DNA from: Heterotrichella gracilis | Taxonomy: Eukaryota; Sar; Xanthophyceae; Tribonematales; Xanthonemataceae | Direction of reading: 5' to 3' | DNA: 64,000 nucleotides | NCBI GenBank assembly: GCA_032358255.1 | Contig: JAULBX010002113.1 | Span: forward strand, 62,001-126,000 | Shown: positions 21,201-32,323 of the stretch, in pieces | Numbering within the stretch: the first letter of the stretch is position 1 | Layout of the letters: each line of letters starts with the position of its first letter | The notes under the pieces: model-generated | The model's input: the letters and a program-made list of their open reading frames with translations, nothing else | The model's database searches: none | What the model was told of the DNA's origin: nothing | Translations under genes and position numbers: made by a program

Positions 21201-23043
21201 GCTGGGCGCCTTCCAGGAGCAGTTTGCGCTGCAGCTGTTTGACAACAACTACCGCAGGCCTGTCATAGGTGAGGCAGCCGCCTACAGGGCTGATGTACTG
21301 CAATGGTCGGGCGTGTTTGCAAGTAGTAAACAAAAAATTATGTGCAGATATCTGTGATGTTCAGTTCAATGATGACAATTGTCTGCCATCGTGGCGAGCA
21401 TTAGGTTAAAAGTGCAAGGTTAGAAGTGAGTGCCGTCTCCCTATGCAGGCTACCTTGAAGACATCCAAGGGTTGGGCAGGGTTGAGCTGCAGCAATTCTT
21501 CACAAAGCATTATGGCCCCAGGAACCTCACACTCGCCATTGTGGGAGATGTCAAGGCTACAGAGGTACAAAGTGTTACACACCTTAATGGGGTCCCTGGA
21601 GTTGTGAAATACTGTTTGAAGCTGGTGCAATATCTCTCAATATAAACTTGACAAAATCTACCTAAAAAGGAATAAAATTCTAAACTACCACACATGGAAA
21701 ACTACTATCGTGAGATATCAGAAAACTCCTGAAGTGAAAAGTTTCTCAACAGTCATGCCTGCTCAATGTCAACTCATCCTGCTGTGCTACCTTCCTATCA
21801 CTGGTCGTCCTTAACTCCCTACAATTGTTTCTATGTGCGCAGATAGAGCGCCTGGCCCAACAGTACTTTGGTAGCTGGGTTGATGCAGGCGTTGTGGGCC
21901 CCAAGGCCAGGGATGAGCCACTGGCCGAGCCTACCTCTGCTACTCGGCGCTTTGAGCTGGCGTCTGTGGCTGGCCCCGCTGTTTCACTGGCCTACTACCG
22001 ACCCTCCATGGCCAGTGCTGATGCGGTGCCCCTGGACATCATGAGGTAGGATGTGATGCTAGTGCTGCAATCACTGTGGCGCCCACGCCGCACTGTATCG
22101 CCCCGTGGCTGTACACGGCCGCCTGGGCTGATGTGTTGCTAACCTGTTGCTGAGGCTGCATATGCACGTGGAGTACAGCTGCATGCAGGGTCCTGCTAGG
22201 AGAACTGCAATGAATACATTCACAACGGGTGGAAATGAAGGTGCATTTGTAAGTTCTCCTGCCAATGCCCAGTGCTGAATAGCTTGCCCAGTTAGCTGCT
22301 GTACTTATAGAAAGAAAAAAATGACTACAATAAAGAAACGCTGCCCATCCTCCTGTGCCCATGCCCTGCGCAGCCAGCTGCTGAGCGATGGCCGCGCCTC
22401 GCGCCTCTACTCCAACCTTGTGCTCACCGGCAAGGCACTGTCTGCCACCGCTGTGTCTGCCTACCCAGCGGACAAGCACCCCTGCACGCTGCTGCTGTAC
22501 GGCATACCCCCCGAGGGCAGCAGCATGGGCGCGCTGGCTGAGCTGCTGGCCCAGCAAGGGGAGGCGCTGGCTGACAAGGGGGTGACAGAGGCGGAGCTCC
22601 AGAAGATAAAAAAGGTGCTGGTGCTGATCCGCGCGTGCGCGGGCCTTAGAGAAAGCCAGTACCCTTCTGATCCTCCCTTGTTTCGGCTGTGCATGGTGGT
22701 GGCTGGGCGGTTGCAGACCTTATGTTTGCGCCTGCCCGCGATGCTGTAGAGGGAACAGCGAGCGGCCGTCAGCTCCATTTGAGGTGATGGGTTTGCCACG
22801 AATGCTGAAACTTCATGTTCTCTGCAGGGCTCCAAGGTGGAGCTGGTGAGCGCGCTGCGGGTCAACTCCAGCATGGCGCGCACCCTGGCCACCTACCACA
22901 GCCTGCTGGGCAATTGGAGGGAGGTGCTGACTGAGCTGCAGCAGGTGGAGCTGATCGAGCCCCGGCAGGTGCAAGACGTGGCTGGCCGCCTGTTTGATCC
23001 TGGCAACTGCTTCACAGGCTATGTGCTGCCAAAGGAAGCCTGA
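18296..23043 (+). CDS. M16-family zinc metallopeptidase, plastid/thylakoid-targeted
   Basis: Ten exons in frame (587 codons with stop): 18296-18623, 19257-19415, 19753-19854, 20070-20152, 20392-20559, 21124-21268, 21449-21564, 21843-22045, 22374-22614, 22828-23043. Exon 3 carries the inverted zinc motif HVLEH (H166, E169, H170), followed by MAFKGS. Exon 5 gives NATTSHDSTNYFLSLP and the downstream Glu region LWFAMEAERF; exon 6 gives VVIEERRKRVDNSP. All are hallmarks of bacterial-type pitrilysin/processing peptidases. The second M16 half has NLTLAIVGDV and SDGRASRLYSNLV. The N-terminus (about 1-100) looks like a bipartite transit peptide: a Ser/Thr/Arg-rich stretch, then SRRAMLAGTAAVGSLMAAS, a twin-arginine lumenal signal. 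Probable role: peptide or transit-peptide degradation in the plastid, possibly the thylakoid lumen (inferred). Other methionines in exon 1 could be the start. Confidence 0.85.
19028..19082 (+). repeat. Ghost of M16 exon 2 start
   Basis: AAGCAG followed by GCTGAGGAGTATGCCCCTGC repeats, with substitutions, the acceptor and first about 45 nt of exon 2 (19257 on, EEYARALDER). The copy lies about 230 nt upstream of the real exon and ends at a TAG. Confidence 0.8.
19596..19693 (+). repeat. Ghost of M16 catalytic exon 3 and its 5' intron
   Basis: The sequence from TATCCCCTTGACC through GCAGGCAGTGACACC to GAAGCACATGGCCTTG duplicates 19720-19785: the intron end, the acceptor and the HVLEHMAF-coding start of exon 3. 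The copy now codes His-Val-Leu-Lys-His instead of HVLEH, so it has decayed. Confidence 0.8.
20594..20948 (+). repeat. Ghosts of M16 exon 5 end and exon 6 start
   Basis: GGCGGTTCCAGGT (20597-20609) and GGCGCGATTCCAGGT (20634-20649) echo the exon 5 end GGCGGAGCGCTTCCAGGT. Further on, GGCCTGTGTGGCGGGACGTG (20913-20932) echoes the exon 6 start GGCCCGTGTGGCGTGGCCTG (21125 on). A TAGGGTTTAGGGTTT tract sits between the true donor and the first ghost. Confidence 0.75.
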
Positions 23044-23123
23044 AGCTGCCTAGGCCCTGCCTGTGGGCTATCCATGCGAGTGATCTTCAGGGAGGCATCT
23101 GATAGGGAGGGGGCTGCTGGGTT

Positions 23124-24213
23124 TTACTGGACCAGATCCGTTGACTGCAGTTTGGCTGTCAGCGCTTGGATCTTGGTGTCTTTCAGCTGTACCAGCTGCT
23201 CCAACTTCTTGACTTTGGCCTCTAGTATCTGCAGTGACAAGGTTCATCAGTTGAGTGTTCATTGTTACAGCCAACGGTTGTTTTATCTGGTGTTCCGCAG
23301 TGCAAAAGTGGTACCTGCTTGGTCTCTCTGAGCTCCACCACAAGTTGGTCTTTCTCTTCCAGTGCATGAGCAAAGGAGCGGTCGTAGTGGCTTGCGTGCT
23401 TGGCGCTGATTTTGAACTGCAGGGAAATGGGGAGAGTGTCAAGTGCAGTTGCATATTATGTTGAACATCTCTTTGAGCCTGACTGCTTGGTTGAAAGTAC
23501 CCAGCTGTTGCTGTCCCCTTTTTCACTGCCGCCCAATAATTGGTGCCTGTTATTATTGTAAACCTTCTAGTCCAGGAACCTCACCTGCTCATCGGGTGGC
23601 GAGCAAGGGGCCTCTGACTCCTGCTCCCCAGACATCCTCTCCCACAAGTACTCTGACACTGCCACAGTGTCTTCCCTCTCCCTGCAGTTGCCCACCAACC
23701 TTGGTCAACATACACCTAGGAATAGCTGGTGCACCCAGTTGACCAGGAATGGCCTTCGTGTCTTACCTGCTCACGGCTTTGACTGCTTGCTTGTCAGCAA
23801 ACGCTGCCAACTTGACCTTGACGAGGTTCAATACTCTCTCCACTGCACCTGGCTCGCAGTTAGCCACTCCGTCGATGTCAGCCTTGCTTATTGTGAAGCC
23901 CAGCTTTTTTAGCACCCTATTGTTCAGCGTGTTCCAGTTGTAGAGCTTGTGCGATAACGCGTTCGCCGAGCTGCAATCAAACGCCACTGGTTGTCAGGTC
24001 TGCAAACTGGCCAACGTGAACAGCAAGTGGCAGCGCCTGGTAAGAAAGGTACCTGTAATTATGCAATTCCACCGCCTTGGGATGGTGGTGGTGGATAACC
24101 TCGGCAAGCAGCACGCCGTCGCTGAAGTCTCGCGAGATGCTTTTCTTGGGTCTGCTCAACGGTATCGTATCCACCCAGCTGTACAGCTCTTGCAGCTCGC
24201 TTTCGTCAACCAT
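23124..24213 (-). CDS. SPEF1: SPEF1/CLAMP calponin-homology axonemal protein
   Basis: Five exons in frame (223 codons with stop): 24053-24213, 23767-23970, 23585-23681, 23315-23416, 23124-23228. The N-terminal CH domain matches SPEF1 almost word for word: ELYSWVDTIPLSRPKKSIS, SRDFSDGVLLAEVI, PKAVELHNY, KLYNWNTLNNRVLKKLGF. The last exon is the conserved coiled coil ILEAKVKKLEQLVQLKDTKI. The length of 222 residues fits the family (about 236 in human). SPEF1 binds and bundles microtubules and sits in the central apparatus of motile cilia. It is tail-to-tail with the M16 gene; the stops are only 80 nt apart. This is the best hint that the organism has motile flagella at some stage. Confidence 0.93.
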
Positions 24214-24804
24214 CTTGCTCTATACACGATGCGGTATTCCTACCCTCAGTATAGCGTGTGTGTGTGGTCAGGAATTAGTGTTGCACCTTACAATAATAGT
24301 TCTCGCAAGGCACATCTATCCTTCAAAGCAATGGTTCCCGGCTATCCAGAATGTTATGAACCAACTTTGAGTCAACCAATTTGGCTTAACTGCCCTAGCT
24401 TAGGGTTTGACCATACCCTGCTGCCATTATTGGAAACGCACCCTATTTGCAAGCGTCACTGCATCGTCTGAGATACAAATGAAAATCAGCAACAGCTGCT
24501 GGCCATGGCACTAAGCAGCTGATTGGCCGCGCCCAACAATACGAGGGCCACCCCTAGTAAGTATCAATCGGTGTGCGACAAAAGCCACCGTGGTTGAACC
24601 CAACAAGCCTATCAGGTTAGTAACCCTGGCCACTGCCTCTCGTTTGCAAAGCTGTCTGAAGCTTGGCAATCATCATAACTTTTCCTGTCCTAATCAAAAC
24701 GAGCAGTGCACAGCAACTTGACCAGGAACCTCCAACAGGTCTGCTTTGGAGGCATGGCGGATGGTGAAGCCGCAAAGTGCACTAGGGGGCCTGACGCCAT
24801 TGCA
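24214..24804. other. Spacer between SPEF1 5' end and thioredoxin-fold gene 3' end
   Basis: About 590 nt between two minus-strand genes. It should hold the SPEF1 promoter and the 3' UTR of the next gene. No further coding signal recognised. Confidence 0.4.
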
Positions 24805-26383
24805 TTAGTTGTTGAAGTAGTCCGGCTGACCATCAGGATGCCATTTTATGTTGCATCCAATGCTTGGCTTGACTGGCGCAGTGATGGGCGTGCCAGCCAG
24901 AACCGCATCCAGCGCAGCCTTCAGGTCCGCTCCTATCAAGCACCCAATAAATATAAGAATAATGCCACTAATTACTGAGTGTTTGCATTTGTGTGCACAC
25001 AGAGGAAGCCTTCAGATATTTATATACATCCCGATTTTTTTATGCTTTGGTAGGCCCCGCGTGTGCATGGGTGTTCACCTGTGGCAGGCAGTCCGTTGCT
25101 GGGCCTCGAGTCGTCAAACTGGCCGTGGTATTGCAGCGCAAAGTGGGCGTCAAACACGTAGAACTCGGGCGTGCAGGCAGCCTTGTAGGCCTTGGCGACG
25201 TCTTGTGTTTCATCATACAGATATGGGAAGGGGTACCCTGCAATCCAACCCACATGCTTTACTGCTGAAAGTCCACAGCAACCGGCAGCCACCAAAAAAT
25301 ATATATAGGTTCAGGTTGCCTGATAGGTTGCCGATTTTGGTGACATAATTTAGGAGTCCAACAACCGCCTTATTGCATCAAATCTGGCCCTTTATGAAAC
25401 ATTTTACGCACCAAAGCCCACCGCGTCTTGCGCCATCTTCTCGGGCCCGTCTTGCGGGTGCGTTTGGACAGAGTTGGAGGAGATGGCCACCACCCTCACC
25501 CCCTTGGCCTGGTACTCAGTGGCCAAGTCAACAAGTGCGTCTGCACAAGCACTTATCTGGTGGGTACCTCAGCAAGTCTTTAGAGCACGAGATGGTACAC
25601 AAAATGCCAATGCCACCAACAAGCCAATGCCACCCACGATTCCTGTGACCCTCCCATTATCAGTTGCTCTGTACAGCCAGAACGTGGCAGCAAACTGTGC
25701 CGCATATATTGACGCATGTCCTTACAAATGCTAGCTCGCTCGGGGTGCACTGTGGTGCTGTAATAGCCCATTAATTAAGGCCTAATGGCTGCCAGTTGTG
25801 CACGCAATAGTGTGGGAACAGCCCTGGACTACGTCTGCCATGTGTGTGCAGAGGGTAGGCGTACACTTGAGGTGGACCACGAAGGGGCAGTGGTTGCAGA
25901 TGAAGGTGACGAGCAGGGCTTTGGAACCTTCAAAGTCAGACAGGGACACGGTCCTTCCTGTCAAGGGCTCCAGCAGCTACAGCATCACAAGACTGGTATT
26001 GATACTGGAGCAATACCCATTTTCGTGCTAGCCTTATGCACTGCCAGGTGCTCTGGGACAGTAAGGCTTCCATAAAGATCAAAATTATTGCCGCTTAGGA
26101 GCGGCTGTAAGAGGTGGGTGTGTTGGTAACCCATGCATGCACCCACCTGAAAGCTAGGAGCCTTGGTGCCCACTGCAAGGTCCAGGCTCTCTGTACGGAC
26201 GTTACATATCTGCAACCGGCCGCGTTCGGCTCTGTGAGCCTTGCGTTTGCCATGAACCACTTGGAACGCGTGCAGGCGGTGGTTGTGTGGCACTTTTGGT
26301 GTCGAGGGTTGACAGTTCCTAGACTGGGTTGCATGTACAGGCCATCTGAGATGCGGGCATTGGGCAGCGAGTGGGAAGGCCAT
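24805..26383 (-). CDS. Thioredoxin-fold (AhpC/TSA-type) protein, probably plastidial
   Basis: Five exons in frame (255 codons with stop): 26147-26383, 25865-25976, 25412-25540, 25079-25237, 24805-24932. After a Pro/His/Arg-rich N-terminus of about 60 residues that resembles a transit peptide, the protein follows a bacterial/cyanobacterial family: [31 protein letters not shown] (CxxC at C106/C109), [51 protein letters not shown] and the C-terminal PSIGCNIKW. Such proteins are uncharacterised or thiol-redox enzymes; a peroxidase or disulfide role is inferred from the fold. Start at 26383 is chosen because the frame is open through it and the exon ends at a good donor; methionines further upstream in the same frame are possible. 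Confidence 0.85.
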
Positions 26384-26703
26384 TGCTGGGCGGTTGTAAG
26401 CGAGAACAGGGCTGCTCGCTCCACTGACAGACACAAACGAATACTGCAGGCGTCCTTGTGTCAAGCTACGGTAGATTCGCAAGGCGAAACCAACTTGGTG
26501 GGTGAACTCCAATGCCCAGTCTTGAACACAAAAACAACTGGGCCACAACGAGCTGTACAGGTTGGGACAAAAGGAAATGAGCCGGAGTGCGTGCAGTTAG
26601 ACCATAGCCTTCAGCCTATGCAGGACAAGCGGAGGGCTCTCAAACACTGTTCGAACACCACTCTCCCACATGCCATGCCACAGGTGGCAGCCTGTTATTT
26701 TCA
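26384..26703. other. Short spacer between two minus-strand genes
   Basis: About 320 nt between the stop of the GFA-type gene and the start of the thioredoxin-fold gene. The downstream gene's reading frame stays open through part of it, so some may be coding or 5' UTR. Nothing else seen. Confidence 0.4.
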
Positions 26704-27246
26704 TCAGGAGGCCACATCGCCCTCATTAGCAACCGGTCGTTTGCTTGGAGGTACCCATATGGACCCTTGCTGTTGGGTCCTAACGCCCTCGCCCAAAACC
26801 ATCCAGGCCTGCTTGGACTCGAGCCAGATGTGCCGTGATGGGTGCGTGGGTGCATAGATGTCCGGGTCGTCAAAGCTGCTGAGTGCCATATATATTTTTG
26901 GGCTCTCTTCATACTCGAAGGTCAGTTGTGACCTGCACGGAAGTTTGCAATGCTCAGCAAACCCATTCCTAACAGATTTCCAATGCATGCATGCTAGGGA
27001 TTTGACTCTGTCTCACCCGCAGTTTGGGCAGAAGCCACGAGTTATGTATTCTGAAGAGCGGTAGAACTTCAGCTTCTCCCGCGGCAGCGCTACGTCTTCC
27101 TTGAGGTAGGGAGCCCAACATTGCACCGGTCCTCCCCCTGCTTTTTGACACATTCGGCAATGGCACACGCATGGCCCCTCCCCAAACACATCCCCATCCA
27201 CCGTGTACCGTATTAACCCACACAGGCAGCCACCTTCGATAAGCAT
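26704..27246 (-). CDS. GFA/CENP-V-type zinc-binding protein
   Basis: Two exons in frame (153 codons with stop): 27017-27246 and 26704-26932. The N-terminal GGCLCGLIRYTV (C7, C9), CHCRMCQKAGGG (C28, C30, C33) and FCPNCG (C73, C76) are the zinc ligands of the GFA (glutathione-dependent formaldehyde-activating enzyme-like) fold. The C-terminal half has the family's PDIYAPTHPSRHIWLESKQAW. The reaction is not predictable: most members are of unknown function and the formaldehyde role is disputed. It is head-to-head with the GPHR gene, with about 450 nt between starts. Confidence 0.88.
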
Positions 27247-27696
27247 GTTGTTCCTCTTTCTAGTCCAGAACAGCGTGGATCAACGTGAAGTGCAGTGTTA
27301 TGGTGGCGTGCATATCAGGTTTAAATAGTGCTATGGCCAGGTTGCCCCAGTCCCCGCACCAAGAGTTGGACCCAATTGATATATATGCGTTGCGGCTACG
27401 TAAAGTTAGGTCAGCTTGTTGATCTTACTACGAGTCACTCTTTGATAGCGCTATCAGACCATAAGTGCTGCTAGCACTATGACCGTTAGGGTTTAAAACA
27501 CTGTTCGCATGCCGGAGACTAGGTGGCATGCTTCCTTTGGACATGCACCAGTTGGCAAACCTCAAAGTTGTGGTGCACAGTTAATTTAAGGCCAAGTACC
27601 TCACGTCTCAAACATTTCAAACAGCTCCAAGTAAAGTCAACACCCACCCGGGCATCTCTCCTCATGGCCCTCCTGGCATGATGCCCCAGCGGCAGC
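27247..27696. promoter_or_regulatory. Bidirectional promoter region, GFA / GPHR genes
   Basis: A 450-nt spacer between divergent start codons; it must drive both genes or hold two close promoters. No TATA box or known element stands out. Inferred from gene arrangement only. Confidence 0.4.
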
Positions 27697-30600
27697 ATGC
27701 TTGCCTTCGACCTGTTTGTGGTGGGCGCCAGCCTGCTGATGCTGTTTGGCGGCGGCTGGGCCTTCCTGAACCAAACCCTCTACAAGGACTTTGAGGAGCG
27801 CAGCACAGGCATACAGGTGACAACACCCATCAAATGCACATGCATGGGGTTCGCTCCCGTTCATGCCCTCCTCCACCCACAACCAAGCACACATAGACTA
27901 AGCTCTGCACGCACGCCTTGCCATCCCCGCCAGCCTCGCATCCCACTACGCGTGCCACTGACCTGTGTGGGGGGAGCTGGCGGGGACGCTGGAGGGGTTG
28001 CACATCTTGTGAACACAGTTCAATTCACGTGTGTAATTGTGTGTGTGCGTGCAGGTCCTGTTTTCTCTGGTGTTTGCCCTGTCGGCTGGCCTGCTACTGC
28101 TGTTGCTGTTCGAGATCCTGGATGTGGTGGAACCAGGGTACGCTTAGGTTTTCTGAAATGCACAACTAGGTTTTAGAGAATCACACTGTACGAGCATTGC
28201 TTGGGTACACCATCCTGTGCCAATCAATGGTGCCACTGTTTTCTTCATGGAGCACAGTTGCGGAACAGAACCACAGCAGCACTGCTGGCTACCACCTCTT
28301 CTCCACCCCTTCCACTTATCTTCCCCTTCCCCCCCTGTGCAGCACCCGCAAGGCCGCCTGGCAGGTTGTGGTGGTGGTGCTGCTGGCGCTGCTGCTGCTT
28401 GTGCTTCCCTACTACCACTGCTACAGGGTACTGGTGGCGCTGCGTAAGTGGAGCCACACTCGCATTGCACATGCAATTGCGGACGCATTTGCACACGATT
28501 TAGGGCACCTGGTAAAATGTTGCTTTTGTATTTGCCATGCTCACATGGTGCGAATTATTACTACTATTACATGCATTTCAGCACAAAAGTCCAATCAGGT
28601 TGAGTGCTGGTCTGGCTATTGTGGCTTTTGCGCCGGAATGCATGTAGTTGTACTAATACAGTGCAATATGTGCGCTTGAAATGTACGCATGGCACGCACC
28701 ATGACATACGTCCGGAAAGCTTTGGAAGTCAAGTAAATTGGCTGCCATGCGGCATGCTGATTGGCGCACCATCATAGTTTCATACATACCCCAACGCTAC
28801 ATATGATTGAGCCCACTTGCATGTGCAGCATAACCAGCCCCCATTCCAGCGTCACAATCCACCATCATCAACCCCCCTCATGCCGCCGTACCCTCGCCAC
28901 CACAGGGAAAACCCGGCGTACGTACTATGTGTTGGGTAGCTTCGCATTCCTTGCTGCCTTCATGTGGGCGTTTTGGCGCTTTGGCAGCACATGGCCGGGG
29001 GTCCCTGCGGCGGATGGCGGGCTGTTCAAAATGAACCAGGTGGGTGCCAGGGGATGCATAGAAGGAAACGGGGATGAGGGGGATCCATGGAAAAGGTAGT
29101 GCTCGAGGGGCAGAGGCATCATTACACGTGCACTGGGGCACACTGCTCTTTGTTATGCAGTTTGGGCACATCACTGTGCCTGCATCGAGGGTGGGTGCAT
29201 GGCACTGGTTGGGCAGGCTTACGTGATAGAATTCCACCAACCACACCAATAGCATCGCTCAGCGACCACCAACAGCACACCACACACCCTCCCCCCCCAT
29301 CCTCCTCCCCCCGCTGGTCTCCAGGTGATCAGCCGGGTGGGCGTGATGGGTGTGACCCTAAACCCTAAACCTAAACCCTTGCTCCAGGTGATCAGCCGGG
29401 TGGGCGTGATGGGTGTGACGCTGGTTGCTGTGCTGTCAGGGTATGGTACCGTCAACCTGCCCTACTCCTACCTGTCGCTGTTCATCCGACCCATCGATCG
29501 GCTGGAGATCGCAGCCATGGAGCAGCAACTCATGCAGGTGGGGGGTTGGGGAGGGGGAGAAGGTGGCGCATTTCAGTCATGGTGCAGGAACTGGTTGTGT
29601 GGATGGTCAGCGCGTTTCATTACGTTCTTGTAAGATAATAATCCTACTCCTACCTGTCGCTGTTCATCCGACCAGTCGACAGGCTGGAGAGTGCAGCAGC
29701 TGATGCAGGTGGGGGTGGGGCGGTGGGCGGTGTGTGGGGTGTGTGTGGATTGAGTGGTTATGTGTAATACTGGCTGAAGATGATTGAGTGCTTACATATT
29801 GCATTGCAGCTCTCGCCCATTGAAACGCTACATCCTCGCACAAACCTTGACAAATCCCTATTATGCATGGATTCCATTGCCAACATTTAAGGTCATCCCT
29901 GACTCAACCTAACCCTCGACTAACCCAGGCTTGCGTGGCATGCCTGAGATTATTCCTGCCCTGATTACCAAGCTCACCCCCCACCATACCCCATCCCCAT
30001 GGACGGTCCATGGAGGCCATTTTCCTTCAAGAAGATGCGCATCGCCCTGTCACAACTGGAAGGGAGTTCACCCAAATCCAAAGTATTTCCCCCCCAAACC
30101 CATCCCTGCCCCTAGCAAACCCTAAATGATACCCCCCTCCACCTTGCAGTCCATGGAGTCCATTGCCTCAAAGAAGAAGCGCATCGCCCTGTCACAGCGG
30201 GAGGCGCAGCGGCAGCAGGGGCCAGGGGGTGACCAGCAGGCCAGGTCATTTCTGGGGCGACTGGCCAGCAGGGTCATGCGGCGGAAGACGCCTGCCGAGA
30301 ACATCAAAAGCACCAAATCAGAGGTGCGGGTTGGGTCATGCTTTTTGGTACCTGCGTTGCAGCTCTGTGCAGCATAGTGTACACCCTATTTGTGGAGGCC
30401 ATGGGCTTGGTCAAGGGACTTATACCCCTGTGGATAGGGATACCTTTAGGTGAAAGCTCTTGGCAGCTTCTTTGTAGGGTTTAGGGTTTAGGGCCCAGCT
30501 CTGATTATGAGTCCCCCCCTTACTTACACCCCCTTGGCTTACACCCAAACCCTGTCCTTGCAGGTGAAAGCCCTTGAGAGCCTTTCTCGCGCCCTGAAAC

Positions 30601-32323
30601 CTCATATCCTTCTAAAATCTGTATGCCAACCCTAAACCCTGTCCCTGCAGGTGAAAGCCCTTGAGAGCCTGTCTCGAGCCCTGTTTGTTGAGGTCATGGA
30701 CCTGAGGCGGGAGCGTATTAAGGCGCTGGAGGCGCGCAGCCTGTCAGGACATGTGAAGAACCTGCTAGGGTACTTCATGAGCGCATACTGCCTGTTCAAG
30801 TGAGTTGGAAGACGCCACGATTAGAGGAGTGGAATGTGAGGGGGTAATGGGCTGCTTGTATGTTGATTCAATGCCGTGCACTGGGTGCTTGCCACAGACT
30901 AAGTTGATTGGCCTGTCAGTCATGTCTCTGGTGCGCGTGCAATTAGGAAGAAGGCAGCCAATCATCATCCAGTTGTGTTTGCAAGGTCAAGCCAACCATG
31001 GTTGGAATCAGTTCACCTATTTCGACATGCATTGGTGCCTCATTAATCCTCTCCTTGACCAAACACCACCCTCCGCCCTTCCAGGATGTTTGCCTGTGTG
31101 CGTGCCCTTGTATGGGGTGAGGACTTCTCTTCCGACCCCGTCACGCTCACCATAGGGGTGTGCCTGCGCTACTTCTCAAGGGGTGCTATTATACAAAACA
31201 TCCAGGCGTTTTCTCAGGTGCGCACCTGCTCATGCCCTATGTGAAGCTCGGCGCTTTGTGGTGGATAGGAATTAGGGTAAAATCTAGGGTTTTGTCAGCT
31301 ATGCATGGCTTCCCGTGTAGCATATTATCGTGCTCACTTCCTCACCGGTTTCCCTTTGTTTGCAGTACATCACCCTTGCCTTCATTGGCTTCATCAGCGT
31401 GTCTTCCCTCCAGGCCTTCCTCAGGCACATGCGCAAGGTGAGGGCAGCCAATGGGGAAATTTTGTACATACTGAGACGATTGTATTAAAGTTTTACACCT
31501 AACAATCCTGCTTGTCATGACATCCTGACTAAGCTAAAGCACCCGCCTGGTCTAGCTTTCTTGTACTGAATATTTCCACCAGCTCTGAGTGCACCATGTT
31601 CCCCTGACTGTGCAGCTGTTTTTCGCCGTTTCTGGTTCCGGCAACATCTCCATCCTGGTCATGCTGCTCACCGAGCTGACTGGCCTCTACGCAATTTCAT
31701 CACTGCTGCTCATTCGGCGGCAGCTACCCCTCAAGTACAGGTGGGGGTCTAGGGTCTAGGGTTTAGGGTTTGGCTAAGCCAGTGGGTTGCAGGCTGTGCA
31801 TGTACGGGTATGCCATCTCCTCACTGCCCCTGTAACAGGGTCAAGGTGCCCACATTTAGGGGTCGAGTGTGTAGGGCTTGGCTTGTGCACTTGGGTTTGC
31901 AGCCTGGCATCTGGCAAATGTTTGGGTATTCTGTGGGAGGGTGGTGGCACATCACAGGTCTAATTTCACTCCTCAAACACCGCAATGGGTGTCTGGGATT
32001 TGGGCATCCACCAACTGTTTGTGTCGGTGTGAGGGGCGGCGCCAAGCAACCATGATGTGCTAAAGACATGATCTTATTCAAATCTTTCCTGATGGAATTT
32101 TCTGTGTGGCCACTGCAGGGATGTGCTCTCCGAGGTGCTGGGCGGTGAGCTCAAGTTTGAGTTCTTCCACCAGTGGTTCAACTCCCTGTTCCTGGTTACA
32201 GCCTTCCTCACCATACTGCTGTTCTACGGCCAGAACCACCACAGCATGCATATCAGCGGCGGCGGGGAGCTGCCGGTGTATCACTCGAGTGCAAATGGGG
32301 GGACAGCAGGCAGCCGGCAATGA
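27697..32323 (+). CDS. GPHR: GPHR/GPR89 (plant GTG1-type) Golgi pH regulator
   Basis: Eleven exons in frame (482 codons with stop): 27697-27816, 28055-28137, 28343-28443, 28906-29039, 29388-29537, 30150-30323, 30651-30799, 31085-31217, 31366-31437, 31616-31740, 32119-32323. About nine hydrophobic segments are seen. Family-typical stretches include the N-terminal [40 protein letters not shown], the long cytoplasmic coiled region with [27 protein letters not shown] and the C-terminal hydrophobic run ending [19 protein letters not shown]. The length of 481 matches GPR89 (455) and Arabidopsis GTG1 (468). Animals use it as a Golgi anion channel for pH; plant members were proposed as G-protein-like receptors. 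Several of its introns carry ghost exon copies. Confidence 0.92.
29325..29387 (+). repeat. In-frame ghost of GPHR exon 5 start with telomere heptamers
   Basis: The first 31 nt of exon 5 are duplicated exactly upstream, with a CTCCAG acceptor at 29319-29324. CCCTAAACCCTAAACC and the real acceptor follow. Using the first acceptor would add 63 nt (21 codons) without a stop, so the heptamers would be read as N-P-K-P-K-P. Confidence 0.9.
29643..29709 (+). repeat. Ghost of GPHR exon 5 end
   Basis: CCTACTCCTACCTGTCGCTG through to CTGATGCAGGTGG repeats the last about 80 nt of exon 5 ([10 protein letters not shown]...LMQ) and its donor, with a short internal deletion. Confidence 0.85.
30007..30598 (+). 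repeat. Ghosts of GPHR exons 6 and 7 starts
   Basis: 30007-30062 repeats the start of exon 6 (TCCATGGAG...AAGCGCATCGCCCTGTCACA) with substitutions. 30561-30598 repeats the acceptor and first about 35 nt of exon 7 (GTGAAAGCCCTTGAGAGCCT) almost perfectly, 87 nt upstream of the real exon. TTTAGGG and CCCTAAA tracts lie around both. Confidence 0.85.

Noticed and set aside
29219-29455. Minus-strand frame with repeated [12 protein letters not shown]
   Set aside because: Its repeat comes from the ghost and real copies of GPHR exon 5 read in antisense.
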